From Candidatus Omnitrophota bacterium (GTDB lineage Bacteria; Omnitrophota; Gorgyraeia; Zapsychrales; JANLHA01): DNA of 33,251 bases. Every line of letters begins with the position of its first letter. Within the stretch, counting starts at the first letter, position 1. The stretch lies in NCBI GenBank assembly GCA_029560465.1, contig JAKQKX010000082.1:68947-102197 (forward strand). The letters are read 5' to 3'. A program made the position numbers and the translations under genes. The notes beneath the pieces were generated by a model. The model did not search any database. It saw nothing but the letters and a program-made list of their open reading frames with translations, and was not told where the DNA came from. This document shows positions 1 to 8,055 of this stretch, one piece after another.

Positions 1-870
1 AAGCAATTCCGGGTCGACGGTGTCAATACGGGAGCGGCAGGCCCAGATCATATCCAATTTTTTTTCTTTTATAAGCCGGCATATTTTCATGACCCGGTCG
101 CGGATCCCCGTGAATTCATAATCAAAGATATCGATTTCCCGGACGCCGTATTTCTGATAGCATTCTTCCATTTCAGACACGACTTTCTCCGGCGAACGGG
201 GGTTATAAGGGGTACGGCCCGCCTCACAGAAAGCGCAGCCATACGGACACCCGAGAGACGTCACCATAACTGTAAAGTTCCGCCGCTCGGTTGGGAATTC
301 GGCGTAAAGATGATTGGGTAAAAGGTGCCTAGCTGGATTAGGGAAATCATCAAAGTTGATTTTTTGCGGGTGAGGGGTGATCAGGGTCAGCCCGTTTCTT
401 TTATAAACAAGCCCCGGGACCGTCGCGAAATCATGCCGGCCGCTTTCCAGTTCTTCCAAAAGCCGCGGGATCGTGTAGTACGCATGCTCGACCACGCCAA
501 AATCTATGTCCGGATGGGCGAGCGATTCCTTGGGGTACACCCTGAGATTGTATCCTCCAACCACAACGGGGACACGAACACGGGCTTTAAGAAACCTGAT
601 CCAGGCCAGCGTGTCCTGAAACATGTAGGTTGTCATCATGAATCCCATGATATCCGGGTTGAACTCCCTGACCTGTTGCCCGGTTTCTTCCATGGAGAGC
701 TTTAAAGTCCGTGCGTCAATTAATTGGACCCGGTGTCCGGCCTGTTCCGCGATGGCCGCAACCCAGGCCAGGCTTAACGGAGGGAACAATCCAAAATATT
801 TTTGAACAATTTTCAGGTTCTCTTCATGAGCCTTATAGGAGAACGGATTGAAAATCAACGATAATTTCAT
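1..870 (-). CDS. B12-binding-type radical SAM protein, partial (C-terminus beyond left edge)
   Basis: My own reading of the minus strand from the ATG at 868-870 gives 290 codons that stay open to the window edge, so the C-terminal part is missing. Residues 1-150 look like a cobalamin-binding Rossmann domain: a 'PPLSLAWVAAIAEQAGH' stretch, then 'VPVVVGGYN'. The radical SAM CxxxCxxC motif is at Cys208, Cys212 and Cys215 (GCPYGCAFC), which would hold the 4Fe-4S cluster that cleaves SAM. Family members methylate or rearrange unactivated carbons; the substrate here is unknown. The gene has the same orientation as the HEAT-repeat gene 175 bases upstream. It is not a close copy of the seven tandem B12-rSAM proteins further right, because its N-terminus differs. 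The family call is secure, the function open. Confidence 0.85.
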   Translation of the reverse strand, partial: MKLSLIFNPFSYKAHEENLKIVQKYFGLFPPLSLAWVAAIAEQAGHRVQLIDARTLKLSMEETGQQVREFNPDIMGFMMTTYMFQDTLAWIRFLKARVRVPVVVGGYNLRVYPKESLAHPDIDFGVVEHAYYTIPRLLEELESGRHDFATVPGLVYKRNGLTLITPHPQKINFDDFPNPARHLLPNHLYAEFPTERRNFTVMVTSLGCPYGCAFCEAGRTPYNPRSPEKVVSEMEECYQKYGVREIDIFDYEFTGIRDRVMKICRLIKEKKLDMIWACRSRIDTVDPELL

Positions 871-1045
871 GCCCCGTTCTTTCTGGCATTATTGGATAAC
901 GCCGTTATATTTGAGGGGACGCTTCTGTTTATTATTGTATCATATTCGGTTCAATCCATAAAATTGCGGCCCAGGAGATAAAAAATTTTAAATGGAAGAA
1001 GTTTTTTAAATAAGGGAGAAGAACGGGGTGATGCTTGGGCCACTA
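871..1045. other. Intergenic gap with a possible minus-strand promoter
   Basis: This 175-base stretch lies between two minus-strand genes. I see no ORF and no clear hairpin terminator after the HEAT-repeat gene. On the minus strand, TGATACAAT (plus 934-942) resembles an extended -10 element and lies about 63 bases upstream of the partial rSAM gene. No convincing -35 accompanies it. The part near 990-1015 is AT-rich. Confidence 0.35.
934..942 (-). promoter_or_regulatory. Possible extended -10 promoter element
   Basis: The minus strand reads TGATACAAT, five of six matches to TATAAT with the upstream TG of an extended -10. It could drive the partial rSAM gene that starts at 870. No good -35 is visible, and the call rests on one short motif. 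Confidence 0.3.
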
Positions 1046-2215
1046 TTATTCCCTCTGCGTCCGCCCTTCCCCAGATAGAATTTTATAAAGGGCTGCGATA
1101 ACACCGGTGCGCACAAAAGCGCTTTCGTCATAAAGACTCTGCTCCAGATAGGGGAGCGCCTCATGCTCCCTCCTTTCCCCCATCGCCCAGGCGGCAATCT
1201 CTCTGACCGTTATGCTGGGATCATTTTTCAGGACTTGATTCAGAACCGGCAACAAGGGGTAATCTTTAAAATCTACCAAATCTTCGATAGCGCGTTCACG
1301 CACACCTTCATCTCCGGTTTTTAAAAGATCTAACAAGAACGGATAAACATAGTCCTGTTCCCCCAGAGCGTTTAAAGCTTGGGCGGCTGAGGACTTTAAT
1401 TCAAGATTTTCCTCTCTGGATACGCTATTTTTCAAATCATCCAGATTGGCCGCGTCTCCCTGCGCAGCCAAAAGCGTGGCCAGCCATATTTTTACGGCAG
1501 GGTCTTTCTCCTGCCGAAGGATCTCTTCGATGACCGGGGCGCCGATTGTAACGTTCGAATCCTGGAGCATGTGCGCGAGATATTCGCGGGTTTCCGGTGA
1601 CGACTCCTGAAGGAGAGCGTTTTTCAGATAGTCCAGTTGCGCCGTATCGCCGATTTTATACAGGAGTGCCGCAATTGCGAGCCGGTTCAGGGGGGCCGAT
1701 TCCTGGGCCAATCTTGTTTCAAAGGCCTCTTTCAGCGATGCGTCAGCAAGAGCCAGGCATCCTTCTATGGATTGCCGGCGGACCTCCGCGTCGGTGTCTG
1801 ACAGAGATTGCACCAGGAACGTTAACACCGCGGGGTCATTGTGATTCAGCATCCCTGCGATGGCAGACCTCCTCACGAAGGCGTCTGTTTCATTAATATA
1901 TATTTTCCAAAGATCATCCAGGATGCCGGGTCCCGGGAGCTCGCCCAAAACTTCCGCGACGTTCATCCTCACGCGGATGTCTTCGTGATCAAGTTGCCTG
2001 TAAAGGAGGTCTCGCAGCTGCTGTAAATCGTGCCGGCCGGTTTTCTTAAACGTGCTCCGGTATTGAAAAAGTGCGTTATCTGGAGTATCAATGCCGGGCG
2101 TGTTTTGAACCGTGATAACCCGATCGGCAAAGATCATAAGCAGGCACACAAGGAGTGCGGACAAAAATCTCAGTTTTTCTGATAAGCGTTGGTTCATCAC
2201 GTCCTGATGGCGCAT
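1046..2215 (-). CDS. HEAT-repeat (PBS lyase-like) protein with N-terminal signal or anchor segment
   Basis: The protein has 389 residues. Residues 14-30 (LRFLSALLVCLLMIFAD) form a hydrophobic segment after a basic start, typical of a signal peptide or membrane anchor, so the rest probably lies outside the cytoplasm. The remainder is a run of roughly 30-residue helical repeats with the recurring pattern 'D..VR..A...L', such as 'HEDIRVRMNVAEVLGEL', 'DAEVRRQSIEGCLAL' and 'PSITVREIAAWAMGE'. This is the HEAT/PBS-lyase repeat signature of protein-binding scaffolds. No catalytic motif is visible. A second Met at residue 7 is a plausible alternative start, with AGGA just upstream. A good promoter (2288-2316) lies about 75 bases upstream, so the gene is probably transcribed alone or with the partial rSAM gene. 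A link to the rSAM cluster is not shown. Confidence 0.8.
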   Translation of the reverse strand: MRHQDVMNQRLSEKLRFLSALLVCLLMIFADRVITVQNTPGIDTPDNALFQYRSTFKKTGRHDLQQLRDLLYRQLDHEDIRVRMNVAEVLGELPGPGILDDLWKIYINETDAFVRRSAIAGMLNHNDPAVLTFLVQSLSDTDAEVRRQSIEGCLALADASLKEAFETRLAQESAPLNRLAIAALLYKIGDTAQLDYLKNALLQESSPETREYLAHMLQDSNVTIGAPVIEEILRQEKDPAVKIWLATLLAAQGDAANLDDLKNSVSREENLELKSSAAQALNALGEQDYVYPFLLDLLKTGDEGVRERAIEDLVDFKDYPLLPVLNQVLKNDPSITVREIAAWAMGERREHEALPYLEQSLYDESAFVRTGVIAALYKILSGEGRTQRE

Positions 2216-2287
2216 GTTGGAAATGACGACACCCTGGCGATCACCATGAAAGACAGGGCTGTCCGCAGATCGTTCCCGCGTTTCTAA

Positions 2288-2316
2288 ATATTAATAAGTA
2301 TATTTATAAAAGTCAA
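2288..2316 (-). promoter_or_regulatory. Sigma70-type promoter for the HEAT-repeat gene
   Basis: On the minus strand TTGACT (plus 2311-2316) is followed after exactly 17 bases by TAATAT (plus 2288-2293). The -35 matches the consensus in five of six positions and the -10 in four of six. The spacing is ideal and the flanks are AT-rich. It would give a leader of about 65 bases before the start at 2215. Confidence 0.55.
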
Positions 2317-2356
2317 ATAACAAATTTAATTCTCCTTTACCTTCATTATATCCTTT

Positions 2357-2372
2357 GATCCGTCAGCGGATC
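2357..2372. repeat. Short perfect inverted repeat (possible operator)
   Basis: GATCCG-TCAG-CGGATC is a perfect 6-base inverted repeat with a 4-base centre, lying between the two divergent promoter candidates. It could be a small hairpin or a dimeric regulator site. Nothing names a regulator. Confidence 0.35.
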
Positions 2373-2396
2373 CGGAATCATAACATTTTGCTAGTT

Positions 2397-2426
2397 TTGA
2401 TTCATTGTTTTTAGTATTATTAAAAT
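2397..2426 (+). promoter_or_regulatory. Possible promoter for the rSAM/PaaK pair
   Basis: TTGATT (2397-2402) and TAAAAT (2421-2426) are separated by 18 bases. They match the sigma70 boxes in four and five of six positions. The region is AT-rich, so chance matches are likely. It would give a leader of about 70 bases that includes the stem-loop at 2449-2486. Confidence 0.35.
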
Positions 2427-2448
2427 CATCTGCTGTTCAGGAATGTTT

Positions 2449-2486
2449 TTTTAAGCCGCCAGGAGACGGCCTTATTTGGCTTAAAA
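2449..2486 (+). promoter_or_regulatory. Leader stem-loop with a B12-box-like core
   Basis: TTTTAAGCC (2449-2457) pairs perfectly with GGCTTAAAA (2478-2486). Directly inside, GCC (2458-2460) can pair with GGC (2468-2470) around the loop AGGAGAC. The core GCCAGGAGACGGCC (2458-2471) resembles the B12 box of cobalamin riboswitches, one base short, and the gene that starts 18 bases later encodes a B12-type rSAM protein. The other conserved parts of a cobalamin riboswitch are not recognisable upstream. It may be a translational control hairpin or a chance structure. Confidence 0.35.
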
Positions 2487-2504
2487 GGGGTTTTGTCGTA
2501 AAGC

Positions 2505-3920
2505 ATGAAAATCACATTTTTTTATAAAGGTCGTTATTTCTTGCAGGATGCCGTTGTTACAGAAACCCTTTCGGCGATTGCCAAACGCTACGGCCACGCA
2601 ACGGCTCTGGTCTATGATCAGGATATTTTCGGGCTTTCAGACAACATCATCTCCTCTCCGGCTCTTCATCGGTCCTTTGCCAACCCCAAAAACTTTGTAA
2701 AGAAAGTCATGGAAACCGACCCGGACTTACTTGTTTTTTATGATGCCATCCATCTTAACAGGAATTGGATACGGGCCTTGCTCGCAGGCATTACACAAGC
2801 GGGTGGCTGCGCAAAAGCGGTTTACCTCTCCTGCGTGGAGACCCCGGACTCGGAAGACTTTAATTTCACCCTGATCGGCGAACCGGAGCTCACGTTTGAC
2901 CTATTCCTGCGTGAGCGGCAGGACTTGGGCTCCGCACGGGTGTTCCGTCATCCCGGGGTCGCTGATTTAAACGGGCTGCCGATTCCGGATAAAAGTTTAT
3001 TTGATGGGTATATCGACTTTAAAGACAGTTACTTGGTTTTTACCAGCAAGGGGTGTCCCGGGAGGTGCTCTTACTGCCTGGAAACGGTATTAAAGGATGC
3101 GATGGGCGCTCATTATTGCCGGCGGCGCTCTCCGTGGCATGTGTTGGCGGAGCTTAAAGCTGCGAAAGAGCGCTACGGCATAAAAGAGGTGATCTACAAA
3201 GACTCCATTTTTGCCATCAATAAAGACTGGCTTCGGGAATACCTGCCGCAATACCGGGAACAAATTGCCCTGCCGTTTAAATGTTTCGCGAAGGCCGGGA
3301 GTTTCGACGCAGAGATGGCCAGGATGCTGAAAGAAAGCCGGTGCTATTGCGTGGAATTCGGTGTGCAGACATTCAATGAATCCCTCAAACACAACATTTT
3401 AGCCCGGGAGGAAAAAAATACAGCCATTCAAGCAGCCTTTGCTATTTGCGATGAATACGATCTTACTTATGATGCTGATCATTTGTTCGGGATTCCGCAA
3501 GAAAGCCTGGAGGACCACCTGACGGCGGCTGGGATCTACGCGCAGCTGCGTCGTTTAAACAGGATCAAATGCCACAACCTGGTTTTTTATCGCCATGCCA
3601 AAATATTTGAATCTTCTCCTGTGGACATCAAAAACGATAGCAATTACCAGGCGGATTTTTTTTCTTCCATTGCCGGGAGCCCGGATATGCGGGTTATCAA
3701 CGCCTGTTTCCAGAAATATTTTAAAATCCTCCCTCTTCTTTCAACGGCCGCGAATGCTTTCGTGCGGAACAAGCACCGGTGGAAGTTTTTCAAATTCGTG
3801 CCTGATGGCCTGATCATGGCCGGGATGCTGATCCTCGCCATGAAAAACCGGGATAAACGTTTTCGTGTTTATCTTAAACAGTATCCGAGGATGATCATTA
3901 GGATGATCCGGGGGGTGTGA
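2505..3920 (+). CDS. Radical SAM protein of B12-binding type
   Basis: The protein has 471 residues. Residues 1-150 form an alpha/beta domain placed like the B12-binding domain of this class, though poorly conserved ('TDPDLLVFYDAIHL', 'FTLIGEPELTFDLFL'). The radical SAM cluster motif is Cys184, Cys188 and Cys191 (GCPGRCSYC). The TIM-barrel part follows, with 'IKEVIYKDSIFAINKDWL', 'CVEFGVQTFNESLKHNIL' and 'DADHLFGIPQESLEDH', the usual marks of the Elp3/B12-rSAM barrel. The last 60 residues are basic and hydrophobic, as in the tandem paralogues further right, but the sequence is clearly more distant. The stop overlaps the start of the PaaK-like gene, so the two are translationally coupled. Cobalamin binding is inferred from domain order. 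The substrate is unknown. Confidence 0.85.
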   Translation: MKITFFYKGRYFLQDAVVTETLSAIAKRYGHATALVYDQDIFGLSDNIISSPALHRSFANPKNFVKKVMETDPDLLVFYDAIHLNRNWIRALLAGITQAGGCAKAVYLSCVETPDSEDFNFTLIGEPELTFDLFLRERQDLGSARVFRHPGVADLNGLPIPDKSLFDGYIDFKDSYLVFTSKGCPGRCSYCLETVLKDAMGAHYCRRRSPWHVLAELKAAKERYGIKEVIYKDSIFAINKDWLREYLPQYREQIALPFKCFAKAGSFDAEMARMLKESRCYCVEFGVQTFNESLKHNILAREEKNTAIQAAFAICDEYDLTYDADHLFGIPQESLEDHLTAAGIYAQLRRLNRIKCHNLVFYRHAKIFESSPVDIKNDSNYQADFFSSIAGSPDMRVINACFQKYFKILPLLSTAANAFVRNKHRWKFFKFVPDGLIMAGMLILAMKNRDKRFRVYLKQYPRMIIRMIRGV

Positions 3921-5413
3921 TGCGGAAATATTTTTTAAAGAAAATCATTTTGCCCCTGTCTTCACGGTTGACTGCCAACAAGGGGTGGCGTTATTACAAT
4001 CATTATATCCGGGCGGATTTTGATCCCGTTGAGGCGCGCAGGGAAAGGCAATGGCAACGCGTGCTCAACGTGGTGCGCCACGCGTATCAGCATGTTCCCT
4101 TCTACAGGAAAAAATACGCTCGGGCCGGGGTTCACCCCAAGGATATAAAATGTGAAGCCGATTTCAGGAGGCTCCCGGTGATAACCAAAAAAGAACTGCG
4201 GGAGAATTTTCCTCGGCAGGTCATCGCCGATAATTATCCGCCGAGGTTCATGCGTTACTCCAACACATCCGGAACCACGGGTGCGTCGCTGATTCTTGTT
4301 CATGATCATGACGACATCAATTATAAATACGCTTCCAAGCTCAGGAGCTGGCATCTGATGGGGTGTGATATCGGGGATTCTGTCGTGCGGTTAACCCCCA
4401 ATGAATGCCAACCCTGCCTGCCGACGGGAGAGAGCCCTGACATCGGCATTTTGGAATACCTCCGCATGTTTTTTGGGAACCATGAGCATCAAAGACAAGC
4501 CTATTATATCTTTGTTGAACGGCGCATTACGAACAAGCTCCTTAACAACCGCCGTTTTCCCCCGCCATTAACGCCTGATTTTTCCGATACGGATTTGCGG
4601 AATTATATTGATGTGATCTGCAGCTTCAAACCGCGGATTATCTCCGGATACCCGCTTTATTTGTATCTGTTAGCGAAGTTCATTCAGAAAAATCATATCT
4701 CCATCCCGCCCCCTCAAGGTCTTGATTTAACCGCCGGGCTGTCTTCCCCGGCTATGCGGCGGTTTATCGGCGAACAGTTTTCCTCGGGGGTTTTTCAAAG
4801 CTACGGCGGTTGCGAGTTGGGACGGGTGGCCAGTTCCTGCGCGCAGAGCGCCGGACGAATGCATATCCTTGAGGAACAATGTTACATGGAATTCATCCAT
4901 AGCAATGGTGAGCCGGCCCGCCCGGGTGAACTCGCGAATATTATCATGACCGCTTTAAATTCATACGGGATGCCGTTTATCCGTTACGAGCATGGCGATG
5001 TCGGGGAATACTTTGAGGACCCCTGCCCCTGTGGCAGGACAACACGTTTAATGCTGGTGGAAGGACGGCTTCAGGACTTAATCCTGGCGGCCAACGGCAA
5101 AGCCATCCCTTCCCGTGAGATCCTTGATTTGTCCCTGGGGCACCCTGGAATCAAGCTGTTTCAACTCATCCAGCGTGCGCCGGACCAGTTCGACTTTAAA
5201 TTCGTAAAGGACGCCCCAGAGGCGGACATGGATTTGGAAAAAATTTGCGACGCATTAAAAGCTGTGTTGGGCCCCGGCGCCGACATCCGTCCGCAATCCG
5301 TCGATTACATCCGGTCGGCTTCTTCAGGTAAATATCGTTTGGTCCGCTCATCCACTTATGAGCCGTTTCGATGCGTTTCAGAACCTCAAACGCCGTTGGG
5401 CAATTTCTGGTAA
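3917..5413 (+). CDS. PaaK/CapK-like adenylate-forming enzyme (phenylacetate-CoA ligase family)
   Basis: The 498-residue protein carries the AMP-binding P-loop SNTSGTTG (residues 115-122), the acyl-adenylate motif region 'YGGCELGR', and the late motif with Cys370 and Cys372 (CPCGRTTR) followed by 'VEGRLQDLI', typical of PaaK/CapK-type ligases. These enzymes activate a carboxylate as acyl-AMP and usually pass it to CoA or another thiol or amine. The start can be GTG at 3917 or ATG at 3920; both overlap the stop of the rSAM gene, showing tight coupling. The partner rSAM protein suggests the activated acid is the substrate or product of a radical reaction. No carrier protein gene is near, so CoA or direct transfer is likely. 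The specificity cannot be read from the sequence. Confidence 0.88.
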   Translation: MMRKYFLKKIILPLSSRLTANKGWRYYNHYIRADFDPVEARRERQWQRVLNVVRHAYQHVPFYRKKYARAGVHPKDIKCEADFRRLPVITKKELRENFPRQVIADNYPPRFMRYSNTSGTTGASLILVHDHDDINYKYASKLRSWHLMGCDIGDSVVRLTPNECQPCLPTGESPDIGILEYLRMFFGNHEHQRQAYYIFVERRITNKLLNNRRFPPPLTPDFSDTDLRNYIDVICSFKPRIISGYPLYLYLLAKFIQKNHISIPPPQGLDLTAGLSSPAMRRFIGEQFSSGVFQSYGGCELGRVASSCAQSAGRMHILEEQCYMEFIHSNGEPARPGELANIIMTALNSYGMPFIRYEHGDVGEYFEDPCPCGRTTRLMLVEGRLQDLILAANGKAIPSREILDLSLGHPGIKLFQLIQRAPDQFDFKFVKDAPEADMDLEKICDALKAVLGPGADIRPQSVDYIRSASSGKYRLVRSSTYEPFRCVSEPQTPLGNFW

Positions 5414-5476
5414 CGGGTGTCCCCCGGCGTTGCCTGTCCGTCCATGTCAACAGCCGGCCACGGGTTGGAACGGGGG
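5414..5476. other. Convergent intergenic gap, no clear terminator
   Basis: Only 63 bases separate the ends of the plus-strand PaaK-like gene and the long minus-strand gene run. Several short GC-rich inverted matches exist (CCCCCG at 5421-5426 with CGGGGG at 5471-5476), but there is no compact stem followed by a T-run. Both transcripts must end here or run into each other. Confidence 0.4.
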
Positions 5477-7297
5477 TTAACACAACGGCGGTTTTTTCCC
5501 GTGGACAAAAACCAGGACAATCAGCGCAACAACAAAGCCCGAGCTCAGGCACAATCCCAGGATAAAACTTGCCGGTAAATAATAAAAAACCACCCGCTGG
5601 TGACCGGGGCCCAGCCGGACGGCGTTGAGGCCTTTATATACGGCCAAAGGAAGTCTCTTCCCCTGGGCTTTGACGCGCCATCCGCTGTAATAGTTCTGAT
5701 TCAAGACAAGGGTGTCCTCTCGGGACACATCCACGGAGACAGCGACGGTGTTGGGCGAGAAATGGATGTCCAAAACCGTTCCATCCCCATTCTTGAAATA
5801 AGCTTCCCCCTGGTAACGGGGATCGGATTCGGTCCGGACGTCGCCTCTTTTTACGGCGGCGCATTCGTAAGCGTTTAAAATGCCGCTGTTACTTAAAAAT
5901 ATTGGATACTGGGAGCTCCGGCTCAGCGCTTTTTCTTTATAGAAATTTATAGTGGCATAACGTTGCCTGAAAACCGGTTGCCGGACGACTTTTTGCGGTG
6001 GAATGCAAAACACGTTTTTTAACAAACCTGCGTTCACCAGCCCAAGGTCAAAGGTCACGAAAACCAGGATCAGCAACGATAGCGTCCGGCCGCTTTTGCG
6101 CGAGCCGTTTTCGATGTATGAAAGGCCGAAACCGGACAGGATAGCCACAGGAAAAAGGACGCAAAACATGAACCGGGACGGGACAGTCAATGACTCATAG
6201 ACTGGGAATTTATGCAATATTCCCCAAAGATTAACGGGAGACGCGTCTCCTAATGCCAAAAGCAGGCAGATGACAGCTGTGCCTATCAACGGCCAAAGAG
6301 TTTTACATTGTTTAAACGCGCCTAAGACAAATAAAAAGAACGGTAAAAATCCGATATACGCCCCGTATTCATGCCAACCGTACTGGTAGGTCCCGTCCCC
6401 GAGCAAGACGGTTTCCCAGAGCCGCGTATCCAGGGATACTTGTTCCCGGCTGAAGAGCATCATCCCCAACGTGGCCAAGTCAACCCCGCTTCTTTGATCA
6501 ATCAGACGTGGGACCTGCCGCACAAATTCTAGCATGGGGATCAGTTTGACTGCGCCCAAAAGGCCCGCACCGATGCACATAACACCCAATGTCAATAAAG
6601 GGCCTTTTTCCCGTAACTGAAAAGACTTTAAGACAGCGTAGGTCAGCAAGAAGACAAGAAAAAGATTGATCACATAAACGCCGCTGACGAGGATCAGGGT
6701 AAATGTCATGATGGCTCGGGCCAAGGGTTTGACGGCCGTGACCTGGAAATTTGATATGGAAGGCTTTTGCAGAAAAGGCGTGCCGGATGCGGGATCCTTC
6801 CCCGGAGTGATGCTTTCTAAATAGAACATAAAGACCCACGGGACAAATGAAAGAGCCAGCCATTCCACCTGCCCCTCGCCCAGGTGGAGGGGGAATATCG
6901 AACTTAACATGTAAACGCATGCGCTCAAATACGCGCAACGGCGGTTTAGTCCCATAGAGAGGGAAAGCCGATACATGCCGGCCAGCCCCACGAGAAGGTG
7001 CGCGAATATTTCCAGCTTGAGTCCAAGGATGGGCCCTCCCAATAGGACAAAAATAAAAAAAGGGGATAAGAAAGCAGACTGCGGGTGGGCCAGCAGCACG
7101 TTCCCCCCATTGGCATAGGGGTTCCACAGAGGGAATTGTTTATACCTTACGATGACTTCCCGGGGCACGGCGTGCCAGAAGGTAAACTGGTCCCAATCCA
7201 TATGCCCCCAGTATGAAATGTTTTGAAATACCGGGCAAGCGTAGAGAAACGCCAAGGCTAAAAATATCGCCAAGCTTGTCCAGGATATTTTTTTCAT
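5477..7297 (-). CDS. YfhO-like multi-spanning membrane protein
   Basis: The 606-residue protein begins with a hydrophobic segment, then the acidic loop 'WGHMDWDQFTFWHAVPRE' and 'FPLWNPYANGGNVLLAHPQS'. Many hydrophobic spans follow, then a soluble C-terminal part with 'NYYSGWRVKAQGKRLPL', 'GLNAVRLGPGHQRVVFYY' and a last membrane span. This order is that of the YfhO family, large membrane proteins with a GT-C-like fold linked to glycosylation of cell-envelope polymers. It is somewhat shorter than typical YfhO proteins. It is the last gene of the long minus-strand run, 34 bases after the WbqC-like gene. A role in attaching sugar to a lipid-linked product at the outer face of the membrane is inferred. 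Confidence 0.8.
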   Translation of the reverse strand: MKKISWTSLAIFLALAFLYACPVFQNISYWGHMDWDQFTFWHAVPREVIVRYKQFPLWNPYANGGNVLLAHPQSAFLSPFFIFVLLGGPILGLKLEIFAHLLVGLAGMYRLSLSMGLNRRCAYLSACVYMLSSIFPLHLGEGQVEWLALSFVPWVFMFYLESITPGKDPASGTPFLQKPSISNFQVTAVKPLARAIMTFTLILVSGVYVINLFLVFLLTYAVLKSFQLREKGPLLTLGVMCIGAGLLGAVKLIPMLEFVRQVPRLIDQRSGVDLATLGMMLFSREQVSLDTRLWETVLLGDGTYQYGWHEYGAYIGFLPFFLFVLGAFKQCKTLWPLIGTAVICLLLALGDASPVNLWGILHKFPVYESLTVPSRFMFCVLFPVAILSGFGLSYIENGSRKSGRTLSLLILVFVTFDLGLVNAGLLKNVFCIPPQKVVRQPVFRQRYATINFYKEKALSRSSQYPIFLSNSGILNAYECAAVKRGDVRTESDPRYQGEAYFKNGDGTVLDIHFSPNTVAVSVDVSREDTLVLNQNYYSGWRVKAQGKRLPLAVYKGLNAVRLGPGHQRVVFYYLPASFILGLCLSSGFVVALIVLVFVHGKKPPLC

Positions 7298-7331
7298 GCG
7301 TTTTTCGCCCTTGCGGATAGCATTTTAGGGA

Positions 7332-8054
7332 TCACGCCTCCCGCAAGCCCTGCTCCGGGCGTTTTGGAGAAGGGCCGAGAAGGAGCGCCCGGCTGGCCGG
7401 GCCTTCATTAAATAACAAATCCACCGCCGACATGTAAGGCAAGAAAGGGGTATAAATTTGGCGGTATGTGGGGTGTTGAAATTCCTGAAAGTCGACCCGA
7501 ACCCCCTTTTTCTGAAACAAAGGCATCTGGATAAACGCTTTCGCGCCCTGGCTGTCATAAAGCTCCTTGGCCTGCAGTTTGGTGCAAATGGCAAGGATGT
7601 GTTCATTCCCGGCAATGTCCTGAATTCCAAGTTCCGAGGAACGGACCATCGGAGTCTTGATATTCATTGCTTCAGCGAGAAATGAAATAATGGTCACATC
7701 CAGGTCAACCAAAAGCTCCCATGGACGCGAGTATAAATTTTCAAAGAAACCGATATATTCCCTGAAATAAGGCGCTTTGGCGTAATGAATTTGTAAGCCC
7801 TTGAGATGCGTTTGCCCCCAATGATCATCATTATTGATCTTTGTTTCCGAAATGAGCTGCCCTCTTCGGTTTTTCGATAAGACAGGAACGGTTAACCATA
7901 TCCACCCCTGTTTGGTGCGGATGCGGTTGCGGCTCCGCCAGTCACGTTTGGTAAAAGGCACGTCATCCAGGATGACGAACAACTCACACCGGGCCATGAG
8001 CTCGAAAAATCCCAGCCAGGGGAGATACCCGGGTTGCATGATACAGATCCGCAT
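7332..8054 (-). CDS. WbqC-like family protein
   Basis: The 240-residue protein opens with 'MRICIMQPGYLPWLGFFE', then 'FVILDDVPFTKRDWRSRN' and 'WLTVPVLSK', the hallmarks of the WbqC family. That family occurs in O-antigen and other polysaccharide or glycolipid clusters and is thought to help modify amino sugars. Its biochemistry is poorly known. The start lies one base after the stop of the glycosyltransferase gene, so the two are coupled. The C-terminus is intact ('DLLFNEGPASRALLLG'). The neighbours (GT2, LPG-TM, YfhO-like) support a glycoconjugate role. Confidence 0.88.
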   Translation of the reverse strand: MRICIMQPGYLPWLGFFELMARCELFVILDDVPFTKRDWRSRNRIRTKQGWIWLTVPVLSKNRRGQLISETKINNDDHWGQTHLKGLQIHYAKAPYFREYIGFFENLYSRPWELLVDLDVTIISFLAEAMNIKTPMVRSSELGIQDIAGNEHILAICTKLQAKELYDSQGAKAFIQMPLFQKKGVRVDFQEFQHPTYRQIYTPFLPYMSAVDLLFNEGPASRALLLGPSPKRPEQGLREA

Positions 8055-8055
8055 T

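Larger units (their letters stand above)
2216..2504. other. Divergent AT-rich intergenic regulatory region
   Basis: These 289 bases separate the minus-strand HEAT gene from the plus-strand rSAM/PaaK pair. There is no ORF of note. They hold a strong minus-strand promoter candidate, a weaker plus-strand one, a short perfect inverted repeat (2357-2372) and a longer stem-loop just before the plus-strand start (2449-2486). These are listed separately. No complete riboswitch, tRNA or mobile-element end was seen. Confidence 0.6.

Noticed and set aside
2216-2504. Full cobalamin riboswitch
   Set aside because: Only a B12-box-like core is present. The usual upstream elements, such as the GGTGnAA and CCGCnACTG parts, are not recognisable on the plus strand.
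5414-5476. Rho-independent terminator between convergent genes
   Set aside because: The GC-rich inverted matches are far apart and no T-run follows either arm, so the evidence is too weak.
6498-7127. Minus-strand open frame of 209 codons
   Set aside because: It lies in another frame of the YfhO-like gene, and its translation is Pro- and Arg-rich and unlike a folded protein.
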